61,921 nucleotides of DNA, taken from Actinomycetes bacterium (GTDB taxonomy: Bacteria > Actinomycetota > Acidimicrobiia > Acidimicrobiales > JAAEMS01). How positions within the stretch are numbered: position 1 is the stretch's first letter; each line of letters begins with the position of its first letter. Under the pieces are notes generated by a model. That model had not been told where the DNA came from. It worked only from the letters and a program-made list of their open reading frames with translations, and did no database searches. A program made the position numbers and the translations under genes. The stretch is taken from NCBI GenBank assembly GCA_024225275.1, contig JAAEMS010000250.1:1-61921 (forward strand), given 5' to 3'. Below are positions 10,801-19,386 of this stretch, one piece after another.

Positions 10801-12465
10801 ACAACACAACACAACGTCGACATGGCGTAGGTCGCAGTTGACCCTGATGCGTTCGGGTGCCGCCACCAGGAAGTACTGGGTGGGGGCGCCCTTCTTCTCG
10901 GACCCGTACTTGGGGTTGGCCGAGACGTGCACGATCTCACGGGGCCGACCGAAGTCGTCGAAATCCTCCTCCCGAAGGGCCAGGTCCTCTCCCAGCTCAC
11001 CAATGATCTCGCTGAGGTTCTTACCGGTCGTGATCATGCCCCACCCACCGATCGAGTGGAACCGCACAGAGATGGCGCCTTCGGGGAGAAGGGACGGGGT
11101 GCGCTCGGATATGACGGCGTGAGGATGGTCGATGCCGAGCACGAAGTTCCGGACACCGTCGTGGGGGCCGCTCCCGTCCTGGCGCGGCGTCTGACCCATA
11201 GCGAACTCGTAGGCACCGAGAACATGCTCGGGTCGGAAGTCGCGCGAGCCCAGCCCGTAGGTTCCCGCGAACTGGAGGGGCGTCTCCTCCGGGGTCAACC
11301 TGGGCACGTCTCCGGGTGGATGTTCACGGCCCACCTCGATTCCCTTGTTGATCGACGCCCTGATCTCGCTGCCGAGAGGGTTGTCGCCCGAGAGAGGATC
11401 GTCGGTGCGCTCGAGCACGATGATCCGCTTCTTGCCCCGCAGGGCGTCGACCAGTGCCGCCTCGGGGAAGGGGCGCAGGACGTTGACGTGGATCGACCCG
11501 ACCTTGGCCCCTTCGGTCTCGCGCAGGTGGTCGACGGCAGCCTCGACGTTCTCAGCGGCTGAACCGAGCGAGATGAACACCGTGTCGGCATCATCGGCGC
11601 GGTACTCCGTGATCATCCCGTAGCGGCGTCCGGTCAGCCGGGCGAACTCTTCGTACGCCTCCTCGAGGAAACCGGTCACGTGATCGGCGAACTTGCTACG
11701 CCGGGCCATCACCCCGTTCATGTAGTGCTCCTGGTTCTGCACCGGGCCCAGGAGCATCGGGTTCTTCAGGTCGATCATCCGGGGGACCCGGCGCCGGGTC
11801 GGGCCGAACAGTTCCCGCTGGGCGGGGGTCGGGCAATCGATGACATCGTCGTGGGCGCCCAGGAACTGACGCATCATCTCCGACTCGTGTCGGTAGAAGG
11901 TGCGCTCGAGGTGGGAGGTGAGGAAGCCGTCCTGAATGTTGATGGCCGGGTTGAGGGACAGCTCCGCGACCCGCCGGGCAATCAGGGATTGGTCGGCGGC
12001 CTGCTGGGCGTCCTTGGCGAACAGCATGATCCAGCCGGTGGGAAGCGCGACATAGATGTCGTCGTGGCCGCAGTGAACGTTGAGTGCGTGCTTGGTGAGC
12101 GCCCGCGCCGCGACCTCGACCACGAGGGTCGAGAGCTTGCCCGGGGCGTGGAAGTACTGCTCGAGTCCGTAGACCAGACCCTGGCCCGACGTGAAGTTCA
12201 CCACCCGACGACCAGTCATGGACAAGGCTATGGCGCCCCCCTGGGCCGAGTGCTCCCCTTCGGTCTCGATGGCAACCTTCTGATTGCCGAAGACATCGAG
12301 GGCGCCCTCGGCGAACGCCATCTGGTAGTTCTCGCCCATCTCGGTGGACGGGGTGATGGGGTAGAACACGCCCCCCTGGGTGATCCTCGCCTCAGTGTGG
12401 TACGAGACCAGTTGGTTCCCATTGGTGGTGATACGGGTTCCCGGGAATGGTGGTTTCGTGGTCAT
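7804..12465 (-). CDS. Pyruvate:ferredoxin (flavodoxin)-type 2-oxoacid oxidoreductase, single-chain, unusually long
   Basis: A 1553-aa TPP and Fe-S enzyme (nifJ/por family) that oxidatively decarboxylates a 2-oxoacid to acyl-CoA and reduces ferredoxin or flavodoxin. Domain order: alpha/PP domain ('ITPSTEMGE', 'EGEHSAQGG'), transketolase-like domain II (to about 400), gamma domain from about 455 ('RFHSIGGWG'), first 4Fe-4S motif 'CTLCMDCITACP' near 785, second 'CKGCGECVVEC' near 917, then the TPP domain ('CAGCGEKT', 'GGDGGMGDIGYQN' near 1225). Usual single-chain enzymes have about 1170-1200 residues; extra length lies between the two cluster motifs (about 110 aa), around the TPP entry and at the C-terminus. 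ATG 12465 follows AGGGGGG. It could supply low-potential electrons to the BCR-like reductase at 27-31 kb (inference). Confidence 0.88.
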   Translation of the reverse strand: MTTKPPFPGTRITTNGNQLVSYHTEARITQGGVFYPITPSTEMGENYQMAFAEGALDVFGNQKVAIETEGEHSAQGGAIALSMTGRRVVNFTSGQGLVYGLEQYFHAPGKLSTLVVEVAARALTKHALNVHCGHDDIYVALPTGWIMLFAKDAQQAADQSLIARRVAELSLNPAINIQDGFLTSHLERTFYRHESEMMRQFLGAHDDVIDCPTPAQRELFGPTRRRVPRMIDLKNPMLLGPVQNQEHYMNGVMARRSKFADHVTGFLEEAYEEFARLTGRRYGMITEYRADDADTVFISLGSAAENVEAAVDHLRETEGAKVGSIHVNVLRPFPEAALVDALRGKKRIIVLERTDDPLSGDNPLGSEIRASINKGIEVGREHPPGDVPRLTPEETPLQFAGTYGLGSRDFRPEHVLGAYEFAMGQTPRQDGSGPHDGVRNFVLGIDHPHAVISERTPSLLPEGAISVRFHSIGGWGMITTGKNLSEIIGELGEDLALREEDFDDFGRPREIVHVSANPKYGSEKKGAPTQYFLVAAPERIRVNCDLRHVDVVLCCDPKAFTHTDPLEGISRGGTFVIESDEGPAAVWQRIPPAARRRIIEHEIKVYSLPGFDIARQASSREDLQLRMQGNAFLGAFFAVSGLLEEYGISAERFEELVKDQYVKKFGRFGDGVVDSNMTVMHSGFSRVQPIPHGPIDAPDRSTMRLPALEACATCGPVPSAGVPVEQPVRMPLARTATFDAEFRAGLGYDQPSSALASVGMMPAATGATASKYGSRRQAPVWIAENCTLCMDCITACPDTALPNTAQDINTILVTATNAYVADLDDRQAVLEAIPSIETAVRSLMTEAIAEKSARPFADLLRQATDQIEISDRARGQFMELFRRVPFAYYKTPSVFRTLERKEPGTGGLFSIMVSDLCKGCGECVVECGEREALTMADETAELNADHLSGTNFLRMLADTPVQFLGRFDPDHPEESQVGQLKNHLMLRSQYEALVSGDGACAGCGEKTVLHAVASLTESYMRPLFHAKADRLTAKAARLMVEGEDHLVALAEADPDQHHLFRQAVAHMLMGLGGDEPEDTRARIAAHGKITNAEIVDAIGEVMRRDAFNHRDLQAVDGMTASGMSVMAMGAHTGCNSVYGSTPVNNPHPYPWMNSLFQDGVTVSWLLGEGFILTHSRRSVIPERLCDLLLDGETDVMTPDHYDMLVHMTDVEMTAAEIRELPKVWAIGGDGGMGDIGYQNVSKVVLQNRPNVNMLMLDTQVYSNTGGQNSDSTPMPGGGDMNQFGHASQGKLTEKKGVAESFLGGHGSPFVAQVSAANTAQFYKAILDGLGYRGTSFFQCFTTCQPEHGVPDDMSTQQASRIRDSRGMPQFVFTPSRGESYEDALNLAGNPSVNRDWYQKSSKASGRHYQYMPPHWAVTEARFRRHWRPAEPGENLVDLNDMLTLVTQDDVIERHVFDPGHRSFIPDWQVSTDIEDEAGEVSTVVLSRQMVLFCVERRRSWRMLQSRAGIPNVDYVAQKVVLAALSAGEHGEQDRFAFAAATRDRELEALVASG

Positions 12466-12501
12466 CGCCCCCCTATTCAACTCCCTGGATGTGCCTCGAC
12501 T

Positions 12502-13515
12502 CTACTCCGGGGGGTTGGGGTTGGCCGGGTGACCGTCGGCATCCTCAGCCTCGGCCAGGCGGGCCACCTCGTCGCGGTCAGGCCACCCGATCGGGGCGCC
12601 CCTGAGATCGACGACTCCTTCGCCCTCATGGGTTTCCCCGATGACCGCGGCCGTGGGCACCAGGCGCCTGAGCTCGCCGACCGCAGCGGGGGCCGCGTCG
12701 GGCCCGAAGGTGGCCAGCAGGGTACCCGAGGCCAGGGTGGCCCACGGGTTGGCACCGGCCGCCTCGACGACGGCGACAGCCCGCGGGTGCCAGGCCACCT
12801 CGTTCGGGTTGACCGTGATGGCCACACCGCTGGCCGCGGCCAGCTCGTGAAGGCCGGAGGCCAGACCCCCCTCGGTGGGATCGTGCATGGAGGTGGCGCC
12901 GAGGGAAGCGGCGGTGAGGGCCGCCTCGACGACGCTGATCGAGGGCAGAGGCTCGTCCGTGGGCGGCCAGGGCAGTCCCCTTGTCGGTGCCAGGACAGCT
13001 GCGCCCTCGATCGGGGCGGCTCCGACCTGTACGACGACGTCTCCCGGCGTGGCACCCGAACTGGGCACGATCTGGTCGGGCGAGCCGAGGCCCATCATCA
13101 CCCCGCTCACGACGGTCTGACCCACCCCACCGGTGACTTCGGTGTGGCCGCCCACCAGCGCCACCCCGGCCTCGTCGGCCGCGGCGTGGAGCTCGGCGAA
13201 CAGAAGGCGCACGGCGGAGTCGGTCGTTCCGACCGGCAGCAGGACCGTGGCCAGGAACCAACGAGGCCGCACCCCCATCACCGCCACATCGTTGGCGTTC
13301 ACCAGAACGGCCGACCGGCCGACACCTTCGCCGGTGAGCGTGATCGGATCGGCCGCCACGACGAGTGAACCGGCCTCGACGGCGATGACCGCGGCGTCCT
13401 CGCCCACCGATGGCCCGAGGACCACCTCGTCGGGCAGAGGGGAAGCTTCCGCCAGCATCTCAACGAGAAGGGCGGGAGGTAGCTTTCCTTGCTGTAGGAC
13501 CCTCTCACGGGCCAT
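12502..13515 (-). CDS. AIR-synthase-related (PurM/HypE-like) ATP-binding protein
   Basis: A 337-aa PurM-fold protein. 'GPSVGEDAAVIAV' is the N-terminal ATP-site motif, followed by 'NANDVAVMGVRPRW' and 'LVGGHTEVTGGV', as in HypE and related AIR-synthase proteins. It does not end in the PRxC tail of true HypE, so cyanide-ligand transfer for hydrogenases is not supported. ATG 13515 is used because GGGAGG stands 8 bases upstream (ATG 13521 is equally in frame). It lies 36 bp upstream of the large oxidoreductase on the same strand, so they may be cotranscribed and it may act as a maturation factor; this is inference. Confidence 0.7.
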   Translation of the reverse strand: MARERVLQQGKLPPALLVEMLAEASPLPDEVVLGPSVGEDAAVIAVEAGSLVVAADPITLTGEGVGRSAVLVNANDVAVMGVRPRWFLATVLLPVGTTDSAVRLLFAELHAAADEAGVALVGGHTEVTGGVGQTVVSGVMMGLGSPDQIVPSSGATPGDVVVQVGAAPIEGAAVLAPTRGLPWPPTDEPLPSISVVEAALTAASLGATSMHDPTEGGLASGLHELAAASGVAITVNPNEVAWHPRAVAVVEAAGANPWATLASGTLLATFGPDAAPAAVGELRRLVPTAAVIGETHEGEGVVDLRGAPIGWPDRDEVARLAEAEDADGHPANPNPPE

Positions 13516-13591
13516 CGCCATCGCCTCCCTCGGGAGAATACCCTGGAGTCGAGGCTTCAAGTCCAGTGGTCAGGCATGAAAGGATCCGGAC

Positions 13592-15898
13592 ATGGCTCGA
13601 CGACGCAAGGGAAGGGGTGGCCGAGTCACCCCCAAGGGAACCCGACCCCTCAACTGGGGCTCACCCACCGCGGTGACCCCCCTGTTGCCCCCGGGGCTCG
13701 ACGAGCTCCTGCCCCGGTTCGAAGACGATCTCGCCGTCTTCCGCGACTCCGAAGCCTCGGCGTTCGTGTCGATGTTCCGAACCGGACTCGAGCAACCGTC
13801 CCCCTTCGATCCACCCGACCCCGACGACATCCCACCCACCTTCCACGAAGTGCTCACCGTGCTGGGTGACCTCGGCCCGTTCGCAGCTCCGCGGGTGGTC
13901 GATACCGTCGCCGCCTTCGCCGTCTACGGCGAAGTGGCGACCGACCAGGCCCGGCGGGTCCTGGGCACGTTCAACCGCAAGCCCTCGGCCGCCGCGACCT
14001 GCTTCGGTGAGGCCACCATCACCTCGACCCTTGTGGCCGAGGACATCTTCGGCGAGTCCGAGCAGTACATCTTCGAGCTGGCCTACCCGGACCGCAGCGT
14101 TGGCGCGCTCGCCGTCATGATCGATCGTCTGATGGGTGGCATCGTCAAGGACACCATCGCCATGCCTGACGCGACCACCTTCACCGATCTGGTCGACGAG
14201 GTCGACGACGTCTTCTCTCAGCCGTGCGATCCGGGCCGAGCGGCAGCGGCCATCGACGAGGCGTACTCCCTCAACGACATGACCATCGGCATCGACGAGA
14301 TCATCGAGGACGAGGCCCGGGCCAATCGGCCCATGGTCGAGCGGGTCCTGGCCCCCATCACCCGCCAGCCGATCGACTTCGAGCCTCTGGATCATGACGA
14401 ACGTCGCCGTATCGTGGCCGACTTCGGTGAGTGGGCCAACCACAACCACCCGACGGTCGACGACGAAGTACTGGGCTGGACCTCCCTGGCCGTCGACTTC
14501 GCCGCTGACTACGGGGTGGGCGATCCTCTGAAGTGGGCCCCGAACTCGGTGGCGGCGTTTCTCGAGTGGTCGACCCGCAAGGTCATGGCCAGCCCCGATG
14601 AGCTGGCCACCATCCCCGACATGCTCGAGCTGTTCGTGCGCTGGACTCACGAGCAGCTGGGCTGGGGGCCGGAGTTGCTCGATCGCTGCCTCTCGGCCGT
14701 CGCCGACGTGAGACCGGTCTTCGAGGAGACCATCGCCGACCCCACTCCTCGCAGTGTCGGGCAGGAAGCGCTGGCCGACCTCCTGGGCGACATCGACCTG
14801 AACGATCCCACCGCGGTCAGCGCGGCCCTGGCCCTGCTCGACCCGGGTACCGGCGCAGGGACGATCGAACCCGTTGGTGGGTCGCACCCCGAGCCGCTCG
14901 AGTTGTCCACCCTCGGACCAGCAGCCGAGCGGGCGAGCACAATCGCAGACGTGGCCTCGGCGTCTTCCCGGGCGATCTTCGACGACGAGTTCGTCACCCT
15001 GGTCCGCCGCCTGATCACCGATGTGGCACACGCCGACCCCACACTGTTCGCCCGGGGCCGGCCCGACATCTGGGCTGGGGGTGTCGTGTACGCGGTGGCC
15101 CAGCTCAACGGCATCATCGGGGGCTGGAACCCTCTGGCCATGTACGCCGACGAGCTCACCGCCAAACTGGCCGGTGCCCCCGGCACCATCACCCAGAAGG
15201 CGGCCAAGATACGCGGGGTGCTGGGCGAAGAGTTGTGGTCGTCGAACCCTCGCTACCAACACAGCCGCACCCTGTTCGGGTTCGGAGCTCTAGGGGCCGG
15301 ACCGGTCGACGACTACCAGGCCCCGCCGCCGGTGATCGCCTACGACCGGCTTCCGGCCGGGTCGGCGTTCCGGATTCGCTGCGAACTGGCCGATCTGCCG
15401 GTCTGGCGAACCGTACGGATACCGGCCAGCGCCACCCTCTACGACCTCCACTTTCTCATCCAGCGAATCTTCGACTGGGACGACTACCACCTCCATCGCT
15501 TCACCGTGGCCGGAGTGGGCTACACCCGCAGCCCCGACCCTGACTGGGCCCTGCCCGGCGAGGAGGACCGCGATGACATCACCATCCGTCTCGACGAGCT
15601 CCTCCGACCGGGCGCAGTGATCGACTATGTCTACGACTTCGGTGACAACTGGGAGATGCTGATCAAGGTGGAGGAGCAGCTCGACCCCGGCTCCGGGCCC
15701 CACCCCCTCGATCTCATCGACGGCGCCGGCGATGCCCCACCGGAGGACTGTGGCGGATCCTGGGGCTACCGGAACCTCATCGAGGCGCTGAGCGACCCCA
15801 ACCATCCCGAGCACGACGATCTCAGGGCCTGGGCCGGCGACTTCCGCCCCGGCTCGTTCGACCTGAACATCGCCAGAGCCAAGCTGGGGGGCGCCTAG
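13592..15898 (+). CDS. Large DUF6398 / plasmid pRiA4b ORF-3-like multidomain protein
   Basis: A 768-aa soluble protein. ATG 13592 has AGGA 7-8 bases upstream. The C-terminal 180 residues carry the pRiA4b ORF-3 pattern ('FRIRCELADLPVWRTVRIPA', 'LHFLIQRIFDWDDYHLHRF', 'YVYDFGDNWEMLIKVE', 'PPEDCGGSWGY'), also found in passenger proteins of some mobile elements. Residues about 455-560 fit DUF6398 ('VRRLITDVAHADPTLFARGR', 'WAGGVVYAVAQLNG'). The N-terminal 450 residues are helical and acidic with no motif I recognise. The role is unknown. No overlap with neighbours; codon use resembles the rest of the window. Confidence 0.75.
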   Translation: MARRRKGRGGRVTPKGTRPLNWGSPTAVTPLLPPGLDELLPRFEDDLAVFRDSEASAFVSMFRTGLEQPSPFDPPDPDDIPPTFHEVLTVLGDLGPFAAPRVVDTVAAFAVYGEVATDQARRVLGTFNRKPSAAATCFGEATITSTLVAEDIFGESEQYIFELAYPDRSVGALAVMIDRLMGGIVKDTIAMPDATTFTDLVDEVDDVFSQPCDPGRAAAAIDEAYSLNDMTIGIDEIIEDEARANRPMVERVLAPITRQPIDFEPLDHDERRRIVADFGEWANHNHPTVDDEVLGWTSLAVDFAADYGVGDPLKWAPNSVAAFLEWSTRKVMASPDELATIPDMLELFVRWTHEQLGWGPELLDRCLSAVADVRPVFEETIADPTPRSVGQEALADLLGDIDLNDPTAVSAALALLDPGTGAGTIEPVGGSHPEPLELSTLGPAAERASTIADVASASSRAIFDDEFVTLVRRLITDVAHADPTLFARGRPDIWAGGVVYAVAQLNGIIGGWNPLAMYADELTAKLAGAPGTITQKAAKIRGVLGEELWSSNPRYQHSRTLFGFGALGAGPVDDYQAPPPVIAYDRLPAGSAFRIRCELADLPVWRTVRIPASATLYDLHFLIQRIFDWDDYHLHRFTVAGVGYTRSPDPDWALPGEEDRDDITIRLDELLRPGAVIDYVYDFGDNWEMLIKVEEQLDPGSGPHPLDLIDGAGDAPPEDCGGSWGYRNLIEALSDPNHPEHDDLRAWAGDFRPGSFDLNIARAKLGGA

Positions 15899-15971
15899 CG
15901 GTCGCGGACCCGAGGGCAGTGACCGGGCGGTTGGGAATCGACTGTCACACCCCGTCAATAGCTTGGAACCC

Positions 15972-17318
15972 ATGGCGGAATCGGCGGTGTCGGCGGTGTC
16001 GGCGGTGTCGGAGCAGTTGGGCGGGGCCGAAGTGGCTGTGGCCGAAGCCGCCATTCGCGATCTGGCCAAACAAGCCAGCACCCTCGACGATGCCAGCCTG
16101 GCTGCTCGGGCGCTGGGCTTCGAGTACCTCCGACGGGTGCTGGCCGCGACCGAGGCCGGCGTCATGGCCGCCTGGGACGCATCGCAAGAATGGGCGCTCG
16201 ACGGTCACGGCACCGCCAAGACCGCCCTCGCCCACCGGGCCGGCCTCGCCAACACCGCCGCCGGTGACATCATCCGGCGGGCCCGCAAGCTCCCCCGCCT
16301 CGATGCCGTGGCCGCCGCCCTCACCCAGGGCCGCATCTCGGTCACCCTGGCCGACATGTTCTGTCGCACCGCCGCCGCCAGCCGGTACGGCCCCGCCCTC
16401 GAGAACGACCAGGACATGCTGGTCTCGCTCGCGGGTGAGCTGAACCACGAGGATTTCTGCCGAGCGTTCGCCCACTGGAAACGCTGTGTCGACCCCGACG
16501 GGCCCCAGCCCGGTGAGATCGCGGGTGAACTCCAGGTCTACAAGCACCCCGACGGCCGAGTGACGGTGCGAGGTGACCTCGACGCCATCGACGGCGCCAC
16601 CTTCGACGAAGCCCTCCACCGCATCGAGCGCGAACTGTTCCTGGCCGAATGGGAGCAAGCGAAGGCCCAGTGGGGCGACCAGATCAGCGCCGACCGACTG
16701 GCCCGCTCTCCCGCCCAACGGCGAGCCGCGGCCCTGGCCGAGATGGCCCGCCGTTCACAGGCCGTGCCCGAGGGAGCCAAGGCCCCCGAACCCCTCATTG
16801 TGGTCGTGACCGACCAACAGACCATCGACGCCGTGATCGAGGCCAACGAGACCGGCGGCCCGCTCCCCACCCTCGACTTCGAGACGTCGGTCTGCGAGCT
16901 CCTCGACCGCACACCCATCTCGGTTCGCCAACTCATCGATCTGATACTGCTCAGCCCCATCGACCGCAGCCTCATCGCCATCACTGTCGGTCCCAGCAGC
17001 CAGCCCAGCTTCACCGGACGCCTCCGACGGGTCCTGGACCTACGCGACCGCTACTGCCGCTGGCCCGGCTGCCACCAGCCGGCCCAACGCTGTCAGGGCG
17101 ACCACGTGACTCCCCGTCATCAAGGGGGGCCCACCAGCCTCGAGAACGGCCAACTCCTCTGCGGGCGCCACAACCGCTTGAAGGACCCACCCCACGGCCC
17201 CCGCTTCGAAGTCACCCGCACCAGCCTCGAGGAGTTCTGCTACCGACGCCCCGACGGCACCCCCATCCCCACCACCAGCACCCTCGGCCAGAGTCACGGC
17301 GGCGACGATCCACCGTGA
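15972..17318 (+). CDS. DUF222 (13E12-repeat) HNH endonuclease-like protein
   Basis: A 448-aa member of the DUF222-HNH family common in actinobacteria. DUF222 fills residues about 15-320. The HNH nuclease fold follows with 'CRWPGCHQP', 'GDHVTPRHQGGPTS' (catalytic His pair) and 'CGRHNRLK', where the CxxC pairs bind zinc. ATG 15972 is used; TTG 15963 is in frame and possible. A 9-bp unit coding Ala-Val-Ser is repeated three times at the very start. Many genomes hold several copies that recombine; a short fragment of a similar gene is at about 19672. The biological role is unproven. Confidence 0.88.
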   Translation: MAESAVSAVSAVSEQLGGAEVAVAEAAIRDLAKQASTLDDASLAARALGFEYLRRVLAATEAGVMAAWDASQEWALDGHGTAKTALAHRAGLANTAAGDIIRRARKLPRLDAVAAALTQGRISVTLADMFCRTAAASRYGPALENDQDMLVSLAGELNHEDFCRAFAHWKRCVDPDGPQPGEIAGELQVYKHPDGRVTVRGDLDAIDGATFDEALHRIERELFLAEWEQAKAQWGDQISADRLARSPAQRRAAALAEMARRSQAVPEGAKAPEPLIVVVTDQQTIDAVIEANETGGPLPTLDFETSVCELLDRTPISVRQLIDLILLSPIDRSLIAITVGPSSQPSFTGRLRRVLDLRDRYCRWPGCHQPAQRCQGDHVTPRHQGGPTSLENGQLLCGRHNRLKDPPHGPRFEVTRTSLEEFCYRRPDGTPIPTTSTLGQSHGGDDPP

Positions 17319-17464
17319 CCTCTGCCGGACATGACACCCGACCCAGTTGGACGGGCCTCGAATCGACCAGACGGTTGCATTCATGATCCGCGAGATAGGT
17401 CAGCCTGAGGCGTGCTCGAAGACCGACTCGATCTAGCTGCTCCACCGCCGTGCTGATGTCGCCA

Positions 17465-17880
17465 GTCATGTCGATGCCGAAGGTCCGCAAGGTCACGCCG
17501 CTGTTGCGGACCGGAATTGTGTGTGACTCCGGGTCACCAGGCCATCGGGCGTAGAGGAGTCGCGGCCCAGACTGATCGGATCCTGGGCAACCACCTGGTG
17601 GGCACCCAACTCGGACCGAAGCGATGTCGACGTGAGCAACAGATGGCCGAGCCGGACTACTGACTCGTAGTGGCGCTCCATGGGAGGCGGCTCCCATCGA
17701 GCAACCCAGCTCAGATCGCCTATCGAGGTCTGCACCTCCTCGAGCTCGCTGAGTTGTGAGAGCAGTCGGCGCTGCCACTGAGGTCCGAGCCCAGGAGTTC
17801 GGGCCACGAAGGTCTTGCCCGTCCCTGGAGGCCCGTAGAACACGACCTGTCTGTGTTTGGCTATGGCGACAGCGCGGCCG
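17465..17880 (-). pseudogene. Remnant of an McrB/McrC-type restriction locus (Walker A fused to McrC-like piece)
   Basis: On the minus strand a clean Walker A of an McrB-like AAA ATPase, 'RQVVFYGPPGTGKTFVAR' (about 17812-17860), runs straight into sequence resembling the interior of McrC ('RRLLSQLSELEEV' ... 'RHYESVVRLGHLLL'). In intact systems these motifs are in two separate genes, hundreds of codons apart. A large deletion has therefore fused and inactivated them. No start codon or C-terminal McrC nuclease motif remains. Identification of the McrC part is tentative. Confidence 0.5.
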
Positions 17881-17893
17881 GGGAGGATCCACA

Positions 17894-18175
17894 ATGGCCA
17901 TCACCGAAAGAGAGCGGCTTCGTCTTCTCGAGGGTTTCCGAGGAACCCTCGATGACGAGCAGCTCGCCACCCTGTCCGAAGTGGTGCACACCGTGAGCTA
18001 CGACAACCTCGCCACCCGCCAAGACCTCAGTGCCGGGCTGTCCGAGCTGCGCGGTGAGCTGAGGGGTGACACCGCCGAGGTGCGGCTCGATGTCGCCCCC
18101 CTCCTCCCCACGGTGGTGGGCACCCAGCTGGCCACCACGTTCGTGATCCTCGGCTTTCTTCTCCGGCTCACCTGA
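17894..18175 (+). CDS. Small coiled-coil protein with C-terminal membrane helix (copy 1)
   Basis: A 93-aa protein, 'MAITERERLRLLEGFRGTLD' at the N-terminus, then a heptad-like helix ('SAGLSELRGELRGDTAEVRL') and a hydrophobic C-terminal segment ('QLATTFVILGFLLRL') that looks like one membrane anchor. The layout resembles DUF1640/Bdr-like small coiled-coil membrane proteins. A close relative with the same upstream sequence starts at 57125. In both places it lies between restriction-gene remnants on the other strand. This copy has an intact stop. The ATG is shared by both copies; no strong ribosome site is seen. Function unknown. Confidence 0.6.
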   Translation: MAITERERLRLLEGFRGTLDDEQLATLSEVVHTVSYDNLATRQDLSAGLSELRGELRGDTAEVRLDVAPLLPTVVGTQLATTFVILGFLLRLT

Positions 18176-18179
18176 GCCC

Positions 18180-19386
18180 ATCACGTCGCCCCCACCAGAA
18201 CGGCCAGGACTCGCACCAGGAGCTGACCGGTGGTTCGCATCGACTCGATGAGTTCCTCAGTGTCGGTACGGATGTCTCGGGTGTAGCGATCTCGTTCGCG
18301 GCGGCGACTCTCGTCGACCAGTGACCCCTGCTCGTGACGCCTACCGACCCACGAACGCAGCCGTTCGGTCGGTTCGGCCCGATGGTGGCATCGTGGGCCA
18401 GCCGCCGACTGTCGAGCTCCGTGCGGGCCGTGGCAACTACCTGATCGAGCTGAGCGTGTAGCCCGCTGGTGTCGGGCCCGACCCCGTCGTTGGGCATCCC
18501 CGGCCCGACCCCGGCCCGTTCGAGCGTGGGCAGGAGGTCATCGACCATCCAGTTGCCCGAAGGCCCAGCGAACACGGCCAGCCACTCGACGAGCTGGGGT
18601 TGGCCCCGGCCGTTCGAGAACTGGCCCTGCACACAGAACTGGAGCTTGGTTGCGGCCCACCCGCACCAAGGGCCTCGGCGACGAACGCCGAATCGTCGGC
18701 GAAGAGAGTGGGTGGGTAGTGGACGGGCACCTCTCCCCCACCGGTGTCCCCCATGATCATGGTCATGAGATCGAAGGGTTTGGTGGGCTCTTTCGGTATG
18801 ACCTGGTCTGGGTTGGTTCCATCGCGGAGGGCTTTCATCACCCCATCCTCTTCAGCCTCGGCGGCATGCAGACCGAGAAGGCTGCCTCTCTCCCCGAAGG
18901 CCTGATGAGCATGGTGCTCCCGGTCGAGGAGCCGAGTGAGGACCCGGACATCGCCGGTCAGGCGCGGATGATCGGGGGTGACGACCAAAGCTCGGATATC
19001 AGGCGGATTCTCCTGGCCATAGCGGTCGATACGACCGTTGCGCTGCTCGATGGTGATGAGCGACCAGGGCAGGTCGAAGTGGATCAGGTGATGGCACTGA
19101 CGGTGGAGGTTCACACCTTCCGAGGCCATGTCACCGGTGAGGAGGAGGGCCTCGGTCCGGGGGGCTAGCACCCTAGCCAGCTGATTGTTGAGGGTGCCCC
19201 GGTTGACCAGGTTGTGGCACTCGTCGATGACGACCGCATCCCAGCGGATGCCCTCGCTGTCGAGGCGCACCAGGGGGATGGCGAAGCGGGTCCACAGCTC
19301 GTGCTGGAACTGTTCGAGGATGTGGCGAGGGGTGACCACCAGGATTCGGTCGCCCCGGCCCCGCCGGATCAGCAGACCGTCGGCCG
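18180..19386 (-). pseudogene. Remnant of a large SNF2/DEAD-type helicase (DrmD-like)
   Basis: Minus-strand fragments of one helicase. Motif Ia region ('GLLIRRG', 'ILVVTPRHILEQFQHELW') starts abruptly at about 19384 without the Walker A that should precede it. Motif II is 'VVIDECHN' near 19225. At about 19133 the frame jumps to motifs V and VI ('LLLTGDMASEGVNLHRQC', 'EQRNGRIDRYGQ'), so motif III and the inter-domain region are deleted. Near 18650 the frame shifts and a C-terminal domain continues ('FCVQGQFSNGRG', 'ERAGVGPGMPNDG'). The wording of the motifs is like helicases of restriction-type defence loci such as DISARM DrmD. A homologous C-terminal piece is at 57380-57660. Confidence 0.7.

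Noticed and set aside
12502..13515. Hydrogenase maturation factor HypE or thiamine-phosphate kinase ThiL
   Set aside because: No C-terminal PRxC for HypE, no hydrogenase genes, and ThiL-specific motifs not evident.
13661..15262. Minus-strand frame (533 codons) opposite the DUF6398 protein
   Set aside because: Shadow frame; plus strand has family motifs and a ribosome site.
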